Shown: piece by piece, positions 23,927 to 35,014 of the stretch
Position numbering within the stretch: the first letter of the stretch is position 1
Layout: every line of letters starts with the position of its first letter
Assembly: GCA_036346205.1 (NCBI GenBank)
Contig: JARFJB010000534.1
Span: forward strand, 5,461,001 to 5,525,000
Direction of reading: 5' to 3'
Length of the DNA stretch: 64,000 bases
Origin: Vesta saturnalis
Taxonomy: Eukaryota > Arthropoda > Insecta > Coleoptera > Lampyridae
Position numbers and translations under genes: made by a program
Notes under the pieces: generated by a model
Databases searched by the model: none
What the model saw: the letters and a program-made list of their open reading frames with translations, nothing else
What the model was told of the DNA's origin: nothing

Positions 23927-25026
23927 ATCGTGCTACTACCGGACAGTTATTTGTCTACTGCCACGACATGATAGATAGATATAAATAATAGATCGTATAC
24001 TTACTATATGAATCTCAAAATGTACATATATACATACTTTTTTTTCTTCTTTTTTAAAAGGGGATTGGAATTTATCCAAAGTTTGACGGCGTTTATAAAT
24101 ACAAGTGAATGAAGGTGTACTAATTTGGTATGAATGTATATCGGGAGTTTTGGTTATTTGTAAACTAAAATAAATCAGGTTTATAGGAAAAATTGTACCG
24201 AATGTGGGTAACGGGTTAATATGTAGTTACTGGATAAAGAATTCAGTATAAATATATTGTAAGTAGCGGACCACAAAAATTTTATGATTGTAATAAACGT
24301 TTGTCAAATCGCCATTGTTACCGTGATAGAAATGATAATTAGTGGTTTTTATTGTGTTGATAATACGTCGTAATTTGCTAATGTTTTCGGAATATTTTAT
24401 TTTATGTATTTTTATGTAAAAAATGTGGAATGTATGTAACTGATATTTGGCCAAGGGTTGAAAAACACATGTTGTGGTTTAACTAGCAGGTGTACGCTTA
24501 AAAACTGCGTTACTGAAGAGGCGTAACAAATCATTGGAGATTCTTATGCGCACATTCTTGGTGTAAAAATGTCACTAGTTTAATAATTAATTACGTCGGT
24601 ACACACTGCAATCAAAGACGTCTTTGTTTGGTACTTAGAAACTCGATACCTAATGTAGGGTTTGTTACGGACGAATGCATTTTTTTAAAATTAAGATGTC
24701 ATGCAATAATTGATAAGAAACAGTTCCAACGTAAATTAATGTTTCTTGTTCTTTATCACTTTTCAAAGACGGGGATTGATTTTCGAGAGTAGACATGTTT
24801 AATGTAAACCAGAGGGGAAGGCAGTTGCTGTTGAAGTTTTGATTGAGCCGGACGCTTTGATTTGTTTTAATTAGAAACTCCCATTATAAACAGTTGTATT
24901 TAAAATATTTCGTGTTAGTTTTAAAGTTTTTTTTCAAATATTAATCTATAAATAACAGCCACCTTTTTGGAAGTTAAACCGCGTATGTTAATGATTTGTG
25001 TCTGTGATAAATTAAAGGAATATATA

Positions 25027-25086
<60 letters not shown>

Positions 25087-25639
25087 GTGTAAGTAGGTAT
25101 TTTTATATAAATTAAGGCTGGCAGCTAATTCTACAAGCCTATATAACCTATCAAAACTAGAGAATTGCCTTGCAAACGTATCTTATTCGCACGCGGGCTC
25201 ATTAAGCTGAAGTCTGCTGGAATAAGAGACAGTACAAGGCTCCCTCACTCTTGTATTTGTGTGAATTAGCATTGTTATTTATTGTTTATAATTAAATTTG
25301 TGTAGAGGTGGGCTGACGAACGGGTACATGATACCGCTCTGGTTATTAATTGCAATGTGGAATTGCCAAGTGGGTACTCCCGCGCCCAAATAATCACCTC
25401 GAATTTTATTTTATATATATATATATATATACATGTATACATATTTTCTTTTTTACTTGCGTAGTTTTCGATCACATTATATTTAAATTAGATTGTTGCC
25501 TACGCGATTCTTGGTTCTCATGCTACTTACCGGGCTTGCTGTTACTTATTTGTGACTAAATGATTTCATTATTTTTAATTTATATTTCCGAATTAGAGTA
25601 AAGTATATTAAAATTGGCGACTGAAACTCTCCCACATAT
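23927..25639. other. non-coding spacer with AT microsatellite
   Basis: The first 40 bases may be 5' UTR of the RTE-like LINE. The rest is AT-rich with no supported gene. A long (AT)n run occupies about 25028-25082 and a shorter one lies near 25412-25430. Confidence 0.5.
25028..25082. repeat. (AT)n microsatellite
   Basis: About 27 uninterrupted AT dinucleotides. Confidence 0.95.
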
Positions 25640-27716
25640 CATTGACTTACAGTACGGGATTCACGGGGTGAAACACTTCCCTAAATAATTAAACAAATTT
25701 GGAAGGCAAACTGAAAGCTGGAGCACATTGTCGACTACACAAAGATACCTTCATTAAAAAACAAAGCATCCCTAAAAATTAGAACAATTTACTGTGCGGT
25801 TAACGGGGAAAATCCGCCTCTAAAAACTAAAATGGTCTAGAAAGCAAACGGAAGGTTTGAGCACATTCTCGTTTGCATAAATATATCTTCATTAGGGTCC
25901 AAATCTACCCTGAGAATGAGATCATCCTACAATAGGCTTCAAGAGGTGCAATTCACTCCCTAAAAATTAAAGAGAATCAATTGACAGTAGGATTCACAGA
26001 TTCATCGCCTTCGACTAAGAATTAAAAAATTTAAATCTAAAACTGAAAGCATATTTTCATTTGCAGAAAAATAACTTCACTGAGCTTCCAATTTACCACG
26101 AAAAGTAGATCCACTTACAGTGGGATTCCCGGAGTACAATTGACCAGTAAAGAATAAATAAAATTTTAGAAAGCAAACTGAAAGTTGGAACACATTTCTG
26201 TTTGCACAGAAATATTTTTATTAGGATCCAAATTTACCCTGAAAATTAGATTGACTTACAATAGGATTCACGGGGTGCAATTCACCTATCAAGAATTAAA
26301 ACAATTCTCCAAGGCAACCTGAAAGTAGAAGAATATGTTCGTTTGCGCAAAAATATCTTCATTAAGAGCCAAATCTATCCTGAAACTTAAATCGGCTTAC
26401 AGTAAGATTCACGGGATGCAATTCAGCCGTAAAGCGGTTAGAAAATATCCTAGAAAGCAAACTGAAAGTTGGAGCACATTTTCTTTTGAACAAAATCATC
26501 TTTATTGAGATCAAAACCTACCCTAAAGATTAGATCTGCTTATAGTAGAATTCAAGAGGTGCGATTCACCCCTCAAGAAATATGAAAATACCAGAAACCA
26601 TGCTGAAGGTGGGAGCCAAATCCACCATCAAAATTTGGTCAACATACGAGATTTGAGGATTCACGCGATGCAATTCTACAACGGCGACCTGAAATCTGGA
26701 GCATACGTTCGTTTGTACAAAATATTTTCATCAAGAGTCAAATCTATGCTGAAGATTAGATCGACTTACAGTAGGATCCACGGGACGAAATTCGCCTCCA
26801 AAGAATTAACAAATTCTGGAAATTAAACCGAAAGTTGGAGCACATTTTCGTTAGCACAAAAATACCTTCATTAAGGTACAAATCTACCCTGAAGGTTAGA
26901 TTGAGTTGTATTGAGATTTACGGGATGAACTTTACCTCTGAAGCATTAAAAACATTCTCAAAAACCAACTAAAAGTTGGAGCACATTTCCTTCCCACAAA
27001 AATTTTCATTAGGATTCAAGTCTACCCAGAAAAATGGATGGAACAAAAGTGTGATTCCAGTACCCCTAAAGAACTAAAAAAACTCTAGAAAGCTTGCTGA
27101 AAGTTGAAGAACATTTTCATTCATTTCATTAAGATCCAAGTCTACTGTCAAAATGAGATCGACATACAGCATTAAGGATTAAAAAAATCCTTCATTGCAA
27201 ACTGAAAGTTGGAGCACATATTTCTTTGCAAAAAAATATTATCACCAAGATACAAATCTATCATGAAAATTGAATCGATTTACAGTAGTGTTCACCGGTT
27301 GTAATTAACCCGTAAAGCATTAGAAACGTTCTATAAAACAGATTAAAAGCTGGAGCAGACTTTCGCTTTCACAAAAATACAATCATTAAGATCCAATTCT
27401 ATCCAGAAAATGAGATCAACTTACAGTAATGTTCACGGGGTGCAATTTAACACTAAAGTATAGAAAAAATTGTAAAAAGCAAACTGAAAGTTGGAACACA
27501 TTTTTGTTTGCACAAACATATATTCATTACGATCGACTTACAGTAGGATTTACGGGGTGAAATTCATCCCTCAAGCATTAAAGAATTCTACAATGCAACC
27601 TGAAAGTTGAAACATATGTTCGTTTGCACAAAAATACTTTCATTAAGAGCCAAACTTATCCCGAAGATTTGATCGACCTACCGTAGGATCCACGGGGTGC
27701 AATTCATCAGTACAGC
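25640..27716 (+). repeat. satellite array, about 140-bp monomer, block 1
   Basis: Tandem diverged monomers, each with recognisable blocks in fixed order: CTGAAAGTTGGAGCACATTT, TTCGTTTGCACAAAAATAT, CTTCATTAAGATCCAAATCT, ACCCTGAAAATTAGATCGAC, TTACAGTAGGATTCACGGGG, TGCAATTCACCCCTAAAG. Spacing between successive GGAGCACAT blocks is mostly 139-145 bases, with some truncated units (for example near 26600). About 15 units in this block. No ORF. Sequence divergence between neighbours suggests an old array. Confidence 0.88.
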
Positions 27717-27728
27717 ATTAAAAGGATT
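27717..27728. repeat. Penelope-like element target duplication, left
   Basis: ATTAAAAGGATT within a satellite monomer; the same 12-mer occurs at 31195-31206 where the satellite resumes. Confidence 0.75.
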
Positions 27729-27774
27729 AGTGGAGTTGATCGGCCTATTTCCACAGTTTATGCTTTTTGAGCGC

Positions 27775-27809
27775 GACGTTTCGGAAGCGGACTCTGCTTC
27801 CGTCATCAG
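27775..27809 (-). ncRNA. hammerhead ribozyme-like core, PLE downstream copy
   Basis: On the minus strand CTGATGA (27809-27803), then a hairpin with arms GGAAGC/GCTTCC and a 7-nt loop, then GAAACGTC (27782-27775). CTGANGA-stem-GAAA is the hammerhead catalytic core; ACGT is self-complementary and could give helix III in a dimer, with cleavage expected after the C of GTC. One extra base sits between CTGATGA and the stem. A short AGTCC/GGACT hairpin lies just upstream. PLEs are known to carry hammerheads; activity here is not shown. Confidence 0.65.
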
Positions 27810-27883
27810 GCTTAGTCCTGAGAAGGACTGTTTTCGCACTTGAGTCGAATTCATTTGTTATATCTAATTTTTCTCAAGCACTT

Positions 27884-27958
27884 GACTACTCTCAGATTCG
27901 AACTTGGTACCTTTCACTTACTAGTCTGACACCTTTACCGCTGAGCCACTGAGTAATC
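27884..27958 (-). other. tRNA-like sequence in PLE terminal region
   Basis: 75 nt on the minus strand. The ends pair as a full 7-bp acceptor stem, GATTACT with AGTAGTC (one G-T wobble). A-box-like TGGCTCAGCGG (27938-27948) and B-box-like GTTCGAATCTG (27893-27903) are correctly placed, and the anticodon-loop position reads CTAGTAA, which would put AGT (Thr) at the anticodon. The T stem and anticodon stem are poorly paired, so this is tRNA-derived, not a working tRNA. The same 75 nt is at 30570-30644. Confidence 0.6.
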
Positions 27959-28020
27959 CAATATATATTTGTTAGAACTTATATATATACATTAAACTAT
28001 TTTCGTGGTTGCGCAGAAGT

Positions 28021-30418
28021 TTATTGCGCATGTTGCGCCGTAACCTCTTGCGCAGGTGTATTGCGCTTAAGCTCTTCGCGCATTATTGGAATCCATATGG
28101 GTTTCATTTCTACACTAGCTTGGCTTGTTGGATTTTCTGCTAGTGCGATGAATGTGGCTTCTTTCAGTTTCCGACGAGTTGTATTCTCGTCCTTTGCCAC
28201 TATCTGTATGTTATCCCATTGGATGCGGTGGTCTTCGTTCCAGACATGTTCAGCGATTCTTGATCTTTCTGTTTCGCCCTTGCGGACGTTGTTCTTGTGT
28301 TCCTGAGTTCTCACTTTGAGTGGTCTACTGCTCTCTCCTATGTATGCTCTGCCGCATTCGCATGGTAGGTTGTATACACAGTTCTTGGAATTCTGATCTT
28401 CATTGTATGGTTTGGTTTTGGTTAGTATTCCCCTGAGCGTTCTGGTCGATTTGAAGGCAGTGCGTATCTTGTATTTGCTGCCTATCCTTCGTATTTTGTC
28501 TGAGGTACCTTGTATATATGGTATTATCGCTGTATATTTAGGTTCTTCTTTTTCGGTTACCCTTTCCCTGTTAAGGTTAGGTGTTAGATCGGGGTAGCCA
28601 TTTTCTTTGAGTGTTCTAGCGATATTTGCTATTTCTCTGTTCAGGTCCTCTTGTTTTGAGCATATTGTTTTGCTCTATCGTACAAGCATTTTGCTACGCG
28701 TAACTTCACAGTTTTGTGGTGATTGGAGTTGCAGTGTAAATACCTACCCGTGTGGGTAGGTTTCCTGTATACACTTGTCGTGAAAGTGTTGTCATTCCTG
28801 TGTACAAGTACATCCAGGAATGGCAGTTTTGTTCCGACTCAATTCCATTGTGAATTTGATGGTGGGTGCGCGGCTATTTAGATGATCTAGGAATTCATCT
28901 AGCTTATGCTTGCCGTGTTGCCAAACTACGAAGGTATCGTCCACGTATCTAAGCCATATCCTTGGTTTCTCTGTGAATTCGGATATCGCTTGGTCTTCAA
29001 AGTTTTCCATATATATATTGCTCACTATGGGTGATAGTGGGGAACCCATCGCCATTCCAAACTCTTGTTGGTAGAACTTGGAAATAAGTAGTTCTAATGC
29101 ATATTGTCAGAAGTTCCATTATTGTGTTTACCGAGAGTTGCGTGCGTTCGTCTAACGTTTCATCGTTTTCCAGCTTGTCCCTTATGATAGTTAGTGCCTT
29201 ATCGGTAGGCACATTTGTGAATAGACTCACAATGTCGAAGCTTACCAGTATTTCTTCGTGGTTTGGTTGGAAGTTTCTGATGGTTTCCACGAAGTGCTGC
29301 GTATTCTTGACCATAGATTCGGTTTTTCCCGATAAGGGTGTGATGATACCTAGCAGATAGTGTGCTAATGGGTGACAAGGTGAATTTCTCGAGCTCACAA
29401 TTGGTCTCAGAGGAATTCCTTCCTTGTGAATCTTTGGTAGGCCGTACAGATGCGGAGGTTTGCTGTAGTGTGGGGTAAGTCTAGTTCTCTGGTAATCGGA
29501 GAACTCTCCCTTATGTTTTGCCAGCGTCAGGTATATCCGTCTTTCGATTGATGGTGTGGGGTCTTTTGGTATTTGTTTGTACTCGCCCCGTCTAGTAGTT
29601 CTTGGATCTTACTGTTGTAAGTGTCCATATCCATTACCACAGTCGCGTTTCCTTTGTCTGCCGGGATAATTTTGATCGTTGGGTCATTCTTAAGGAAAAT
29701 GACCGCTCTCCTTTCTAGGTTAGAGAAGTTAGGTTTAGTACGCCTAGATGAATCCAGGACTGATCTAACCTTACTTCTGTATTCTTCGGCTTCTTCAGGA
29801 TCTAATTTCATAGCTGTCGCTTCTACTGCGGTTATTAAATCTACTTTCGGAATATACCTCGGTGTTATCGCATAGTTCAAGCCTTTGTCCAGAACCTTCA
29901 TTTCGTTTTCGTTCAACTGTCGTTTAGAGATGTTTATGACAGTGTTTTTCGATTGATGTTAGTTGGTTCTTTCTTCTCCTTCATTAGCTTTTCGAGTTTA
30001 TTCTGCTGAATTTCCTTGTGAATTTCCTTGGTCTTCGAATATTTACTTCTGGTAGCCGTATTTATCCTATCAAAGTCTTGCTCGTTCACTCGATTTCGAA
30101 TGGTTTCTCTAATCTCGTTGGATTGGTGTTCGAGCTGGTACTTTCTGAAACGGTGATGTTTGATTCGTTCTTTGACTAACGCTTCGCTAGCTCTCTTTGC
30201 GATTAGTGATATTTTCGGCTGTGTATCGGAGTTTTGATGTTAAGCCCAGTGGGTATTAAGTTGTTATCACGGGCTTTGCAGAGGAAGGTTAGATGGTTCT
30301 CCTCTAGTGCTAGCTTGTTCATTGATGTTTCAAGCTTTCTGAAAAGTTGTTTGACTTCGGGGCCGTACCGAGTTACTAATTCTGTATTATAAGTGTTTTG
30401 TAACTGTGGTTTCCTATT
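28021..30418 (-). pseudogene. Penelope RT with GIY-YIG endonuclease, frameshifted
   Basis: Minus strand. The N-terminal region (LVTRYGPEVKQLFRKLE, about 30380) opens just inside the upstream pLTR. It is followed by a helical Lys/Arg-rich part, IIPADKGNATVVMD (about 29640), RT motifs LVSFDIVSLFTNVP (about 29230), MAMGSPLSPIVSNIYME (29055) and catalytic RYVDDTFV (about 28945), then a C-terminal GIY-YIG endonuclease with VYNLPCECGRAYIGESSR (about 28380-28330) and RTQEHKNN. RT templates reverse transcription of element RNA; GIY-YIG nicks the target. The reading is split over several frames (breaks near 30200, 29920, 29500, 29000 and 28780), so it is dead as assembled, though all core motifs survive. 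Confidence 0.88.
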
Positions 30419-30463
30419 AGTGGAGTTGATCGGCCTATTTCCACAGTTTATGCTTTTGAGCGC

Positions 30464-30498
30464 GACGTTTTGGAAGCGGACTCTGCTTCCGTCATCAG
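30464..30498 (-). ncRNA. hammerhead-like core, PLE upstream copy, mutated
   Basis: Same layout as 27775-27809, but the + strand base at 30471 is T instead of C, turning the essential GAAA into AAAA (the position equivalent to G12). It would be expected to be inactive. Confidence 0.55.
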
Positions 30499-30569
30499 GC
30501 TTAGTCCTGAGAAGGACTGTTTTCACTTGAGTCGAATTCATTTGTTATATCTAATTTTCTCAAGCACTT

Positions 30570-30644
30570 GACTACTCTCAGATTCGAACTTGGTACCTTT
30601 CACTTACTAGTCTGACACCTTTACCGCTGAGCCACTGAGTAATC
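30570..30644 (-). other. tRNA-like sequence, PLE upstream copy
   Basis: Second copy of the 75-nt tRNA-like unit, with the same 7-bp acceptor pairing (30644-30638 with 30576-30570) and the same A-box and B-box-like motifs. Confidence 0.58.
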
Positions 30645-30880
30645 CAATATATATTTGTTAGAACTTATATATATATATTAAACTATTTTCGTGGTTGCGC
30701 AGAAGTTTATTGCGCATGTTGCGCCGTAACCTCTTGCGCAGGTGTATTGCGCTTAAGCTCTTCGCGCATTATTGGAATCCATATGGGTTTCATTTCTACA
30801 CTAGCTTGGCTTATTGGATTTTCTGCTAGTGCGATGAATGTGGCTTCTTTGAGTTTCCGACGAGTTGTATTCTCGTCCTT

Positions 30881-31194
30881 ACAGATAGTGGCAAAGGACG
30901 AGAATACAACTCGTCGGAAACTCAAAAAGCCAATACTCAGTGGCTCAGCGGTAAAGGTGTCAGACTAGTAAGTGAAAGGTACCAAGTTCGAATCTGAGTA
31001 GTCAAGTGCTTGAGAAAATTAGATATAACAAATGAATTCGACTCAGTGCGAAAACAGTCCTTCTCAGGACTAAGCCTGATGACGGAAGCAGAGTCCGCTT
31101 CCGAAACGTCGCGCTCAAAAAGCATAAACTGTGGAAATAGGCCGATCAACTCCACTAATAGGAAACCACAGTTACAAAACACTTATAATACAGA
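30881..31194 (+). repeat. PLE inverted partial copy
   Basis: Reverse complement of the PLE terminal region, meeting the upstream copy head to head near 30881. It retains about 40 bases of endonuclease coding sequence, jumps by an internal deletion (near 30929) into the tRNA-like unit (30933-31003, lacking its first bases), then the hammerhead-like region and the 3' end. A long hairpin is possible with 30419-30880. Confidence 0.82.
31076..31110 (+). ncRNA. hammerhead-like core, PLE inverted copy
   Basis: CTGATGA (31076-31082), stem GGAAGC/GCTTCC, then GAAACGTC (31103-31110) on the plus strand. All core bases are intact as in 27775-27809. Confidence 0.65.
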
Positions 31195-31206
31195 ATTAAA
31201 AGGATT
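31195..31206. repeat. Penelope-like element target duplication, right
   Basis: ATTAAAAGGATT, identical to 27717-27728. Confidence 0.75.
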
Positions 31207-31440
31207 GGTACATATTTTCGTTTGCCCCAAATTTTCTTCATTAAAGTCCAAATCTATCCACATAGTTAGATCGACATACAGTAGGACTCAAAGGAGCTAT
31301 TCACCCCTCAATGATTAAAGCAGTTTTTCTATGCAAACTGAATGACCACATTTTCGTGTACTCAAAAATATCTTGATTAGGATTCAAATCTACCCTAATA
31401 ATTAGGTCGAGCTAAGTTGATATTCATGGGATGCGTCTTA
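31207..31440 (+). repeat. satellite array, block 2
   Basis: About one and a half diverged monomers of the same satellite, same orientation, between the Penelope and BEL insertions. Confidence 0.8.
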
Positions 31441-31445
31441 CTTCC
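31441..31445. repeat. BEL target-site duplication, left
   Basis: CTTCC, repeated at 35468-35472 beyond the 3' LTR. Confidence 0.8.
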
Positions 31446-31892
31446 TGTTTAATCTTGCATAGATTAAACAGGATATTTTAAGAATTGAGAAATGTAATTA
31501 GAATTAAGACATAACAATTAAGAAATATGTAAAACGATTAGTAAGTAGAATGAATATAAAGCAGGTTAATAATTGCAACAATCGTACTGATACAAAAGTG
31601 TGCAAGGTTGAAATTGCACACACATATTATGTACATTATAACTAGTAAGCACAAAAAGGCGCTTAAGTGAATAAACATGACCTATTAACTGGGTCAAACA
31701 ATAAAATACGTAATGTTAAGATCTATATATAAGGTGTAAATAATACCAAATAAATTAGTCTTTGAATGAATCTCATTTTTATTCAATTACACAAACAGGG
31801 TTGTGAGGTCTAGTCTACAATTGATACGAGTGACGGCGTATCCCTAACATTAAACCCCAAACACTCAATCTCTCTAATGAGAGAATTGAACA
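31446..31892 (+). repeat. BEL 5' LTR
   Basis: 447 bp, TG...CA ends (starts TGTTTAATCTTGCATAG, ends GAATTGAACA). It contains AATAAA and TATATAAGG-like signals near 31725-31750. Confidence 0.88.
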
Positions 31893-31909
31893 TGGTCCTT
31901 CGAGCCACC
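31893..31909 (+). promoter_or_regulatory. BEL primer binding site
   Basis: TGGTCCTTCGAGCCACC begins immediately after the LTR with TGG, complementary to a tRNA CCA end; the CTTCGAG part would pair with a T loop. I do not assign the tRNA. Confidence 0.65.
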
Positions 31910-32335
31910 AACATCGGCAACCAGTAAAATTAAACATCATCCACCACCAACAGCAGCAGCTATTGAACATCGGCCTATTGAAGACGTCAACACCACCAGC
32001 TACATTCAATTCACCACCACCACCGCCAGAAGAAGTTACAACAGCAAGTCTACCTATGTAAACTATAAGGATTTACGCCCCTTATAGGAAAGAAGAAACA
32101 TAACGACAGTGGGTAAGAAAATCAAGCTTTACAAATAAGGAACAACACAAGACTCAAAGCGAAAAATGGAGAAGATAAACAAATTGGCCAACAACCAAAA
32201 TGACATTGGCAAGGTATGTAGAAGACAGCAAAGTAAACACAAATACCTAGAATTAGAAGAATTAAGCAGGGCAATGCATCAAGTCATCATAATAACACAG
32301 CACCAGCACTTAACACGGTAAGGAGTTAGAAGCAC
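31910..32335 (+). other. BEL leader and deletion junction
   Basis: CAC/CAG-rich leader, then an ATG at 32166 (MEKINKLANN) that may be the gag start. Within about 70 bases the sequence becomes the region before the integrase zinc finger (LELEELSRAMHQ), so the gag-to-RNase H part is deleted near 32220-32250. Confidence 0.5.
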
Positions 32336-33501
32336 TACAAAAACAGCGACAAGTGTTGAAAAACAACCAACTGGCAACACTCAACCCATTTATAGATGGA
32401 GAAGGCATCCTACGTGTGGGAGGGAGATTACACAATTCACAATTGTCATTCGACGAAAAGCATCCTATAATACTACCACCAGGCCAACAACTTACAAATC
32501 TAGTGATACTAAAGGCTCACCAAAAGCACTGCATGGGGGGACCCAGATCACACTTGCATACCTACGCAGAAAATACTGGATAATAAACGGCAAAACGGCA
32601 GCAAAATCAATCATCCATTCATGCACGACATGCATCAGATACAAGAAACAGACTACACAACAGCTTATGGGGGAATTGCCCACGGCTAGGGTAACTCCAA
32701 ATTCACCATTCACACACACAGGGACAGATTACGCCCATCCAATTCAAATAAGATCATGGAAAGGAAGAGGACACAAAGCATATAAAGGATACATCGCAAT
32801 ATTCATCTGCCTAGCAACCAAGGCAATACATCTGGAAGTAGTCAGTGACATGACCACAGAAACATTCTGACCAGTTATGAGAAGATTTACATCCAGGAGA
32901 GGTCTTGCACTTCATGCCACCGTCCACACCACATGTTGGCGGCCTATGGGAAGCCGGAGTGAAGTCAGTCAAACACCACATGAGGCGAGTTATTGGAGAA
33001 GCAACATTAACATACGAGGAACTAACTACACTAATGCACCAAATAGAAGCATGTCTAACCTCAAGACCATTAATACCAATCACAACGGAACCAGGAGGTA
33101 TCATATTAACTCCTGGCCATTTTTTAAATGGAGAAGCACTGGTAGGTCCATTACAACACACAACAAACACCACTGAAGAAAATCTAAGTACAAGATGGAA
33201 ACTAGTGCAGAAAATCAAGGCGGACTTTTGGAAAATTTGGTCATCGGAATATTTAAGCAGTCTGCAACAAAGGTACAAATGGAAGCAAAGCGAGGAAAAC
33301 GTGATAGTAAACGACATAGTGTTAGTAAAGGACGAAAGTTTACACCCCTCTAACTGGCCATTAGAGAAAGTAACAGAAGTCCATGCAGCAGCAGATGGCA
33401 AGGTTCCCATCGTAACAACCCGCAAACCAGATGGTAAAACCAGTAAAAGGCATATTCGGAACTTGGTCCCCATACACTCTCCGGCCAAAAAACAACACTA
33501 G
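32250..33501 (+). pseudogene. BEL/Pao integrase, frameshifted and internally deleted
   Basis: Opens with NPFIDGEGILRVGGRLHN (about 32385) and the zinc-binding His/Cys region (HQKHCMGG; a later CXXC lies in a shifted frame around 32620). The core has the first Asp in GTDYAHP (about 32725) and KAIHLEVVSD. After RRFTSRRG (about 32885) a stretch that should carry the second catalytic Asp is missing, and the sequence resumes in FMPPSTPH and GGLWEAGVKSVKHH with the Glu (32935). The C-terminus (DIVLVKDESLHPSNWPL, 33310) is intact to the TAG at 33499. Frame changes near 32545 and 32880. Cannot catalyse integration. Confidence 0.82.
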
Positions 33502-35014
33502 CACGAAGACATCCGGGCACGGAAGAAACGAAAACAATCTCACGTATTACAAATAGCACTTGGACTCTTAACAATGTTAACAGTTGAAAAAGCGAATTTT
33601 ACGATGGAACATCCAGGTCCAGGCCTATACGTAGAGCATATAGGTAATGCACGAATCGGAAGAGGTACATTCCGGATCGATCTACAATTCAACACAGTTA
33701 AAATTGAAGAGGATATCATAGAAGCAGTAAACGCTACATAAGGGTTTAACAAGCTGTGCCGGTAAGCCACAAGAATATCAGAAGAAATACACTGCAAGGA
33801 GCTGACCCATCACACAAGTGAATTAAGTGAACAATTAAAATGGTTACAAGAAGGAATACGAGCAATTATCCACTCAAGAAAGAAAAGGGGCATGCTAGGG
33901 GACATTCTGACATCAATATTTGGAGTAAATGACGAAGTATACAAGGACATCAACGCATTAACCAAGAACCAACAAGAATTAATGAAAACAGTAGACCGTC
34001 AAACCAAATTCACGCTATCAGCACTATCAACATTTAACAACACAGAAATAAGACTCAACAGACAACTCGAAAGCTTCATGAAAAAACTAAACCTGGGACT
34101 GGACGCAATATCCACAATGGAAAAATGGTACAAGACCATAGATGAAAACCAGCTAAACTTACACATTCTAAACTCATATCACATAGCAGTAAACCTCATC
34201 AACGAAATATATAACCATTACAACAAAATCCTAGACGTAAATCGTGGTCAAGGCAGCTTTTACGACCTTATCACTGAAGTCCACATAAAGGAGATTGTAA
34301 CATCAGCATCAAAAAAGCTACCATCCAACATACAAATACTAACACGTCCAATAATAAAGATGTCTGTAAAACAAGATGAACAACAAATCCATGTATCATG
34401 ATACTTCATCATTACAGAAATCATGCAGTATGTCGTATTGAAAATAACTCCGATACCACTGAAGATCGAAAACGGGACATATGGGATAATAGAAGTAGGA
34501 GCTGGAGTCATTGCCGTAGAATACAACTCTCAACTCTACTTCCAGCTATCAGACGAAGAACTAAGAAACAGTGTATTCATCGGAAGACATACAATGATAT
34601 GCACACCTACAGTAGTAAACAGCATAGAGCAGAGACCAAATTGTATAATAGATCAACTATACCAACGAGTGGACAAGAATTCATGCAGGACATCAATATA
34701 CAAAATAGATGGAATAATCTGGAAACAACTATACATGCCCAACACATGGATGTTCACAACAACAGATGTGGTCAAAGGAGCAGTAATATGCAATCGAGTA
34801 AGACAAGACATCACGTTGAACCAAACTGGCATCATCCAAATCTCATCAGAGTCCTTAGTTCAAACAAGGCATGGACAAAAATACATCGAAAGAAAAAACC
34901 CGGAGAAACAGAATAAGAAAGATTCCAGATGGAACAACTTTACGCCATCCCAACCACCTCGTCGCGGCAGAATGTTCAATCTGCAATTGAACATGAACTT
35001 CGGGGCCGGCAGGA
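33502..35014 (+). pseudogene. env: env-like fusion glycoprotein, F-protein type, broken
   Basis: Reads in the same frame as the preceding integrase stop. A hydrophobic signal-like stretch (33541-33580) leads to an ectodomain; a furin-type RKKR at 33877-33888 is followed directly by Gly and a hydrophobic segment, the layout of baculovirus F/errantivirus-type fusion proteins (Baculo_F family). Downstream are long heptad-rich helices (33960-34200) and a Cys-containing region (34600-34810). Breaks: stops at 33739, 33763 and 34399. No membrane anchor is seen before the LTR, so the C-terminus is probably deleted. Envelope genes are known in some BEL/Pao lineages, so this may be an old infectious-type element; as assembled it is inactive. 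Family assignment is by motif layout only. Confidence 0.68.
34998..35014 (+). promoter_or_regulatory. polypurine tract region of BEL element
   Basis: G-rich CGGGGCCGGCAGGA directly upstream of the 3' LTR start. A partial duplicate of this border (CGGCAGAATGTTCAATC) lies about 40 bases upstream at 34968. Confidence 0.45.

Larger units (their letters stand above)
30419..30880 (-). repeat. PLE upstream partial copy (pLTR)
   Basis: Near-identical to 27729-28191, including the last part of the GIY-YIG coding region, so it is a 5'-truncated tandem copy rather than a true LTR. It supplies sequence upstream of the main ORF. Confidence 0.85.
27729..31194 (-). mobile_element. Penelope-like element with tandem and inverted partial copies
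   Basis: Minus-strand PLE inserted in satellite DNA. The main copy runs 30418 down to 27729. Upstream in head-to-tail orientation sits a 5'-truncated copy (30880 to 30419) equivalent to 28191 down to 27729, forming the pseudo-LTR arrangement typical of Penelope. Outside that, 30881-31194 is a further copy in inverted orientation with an internal deletion. A perfect 12-bp duplication brackets the whole. Each terminal copy contains a hammerhead-like motif and a tRNA-like sequence. Known PLEs have RT plus GIY-YIG endonuclease and pLTRs; both are present here. Confidence 0.88.

Noticed and set aside
31815..32009. 64-codon minus-strand ORF over the BEL LTR border
   Set aside because: Antisense of the LTR end and leader; composition driven by CAC/CAG-rich sequence.
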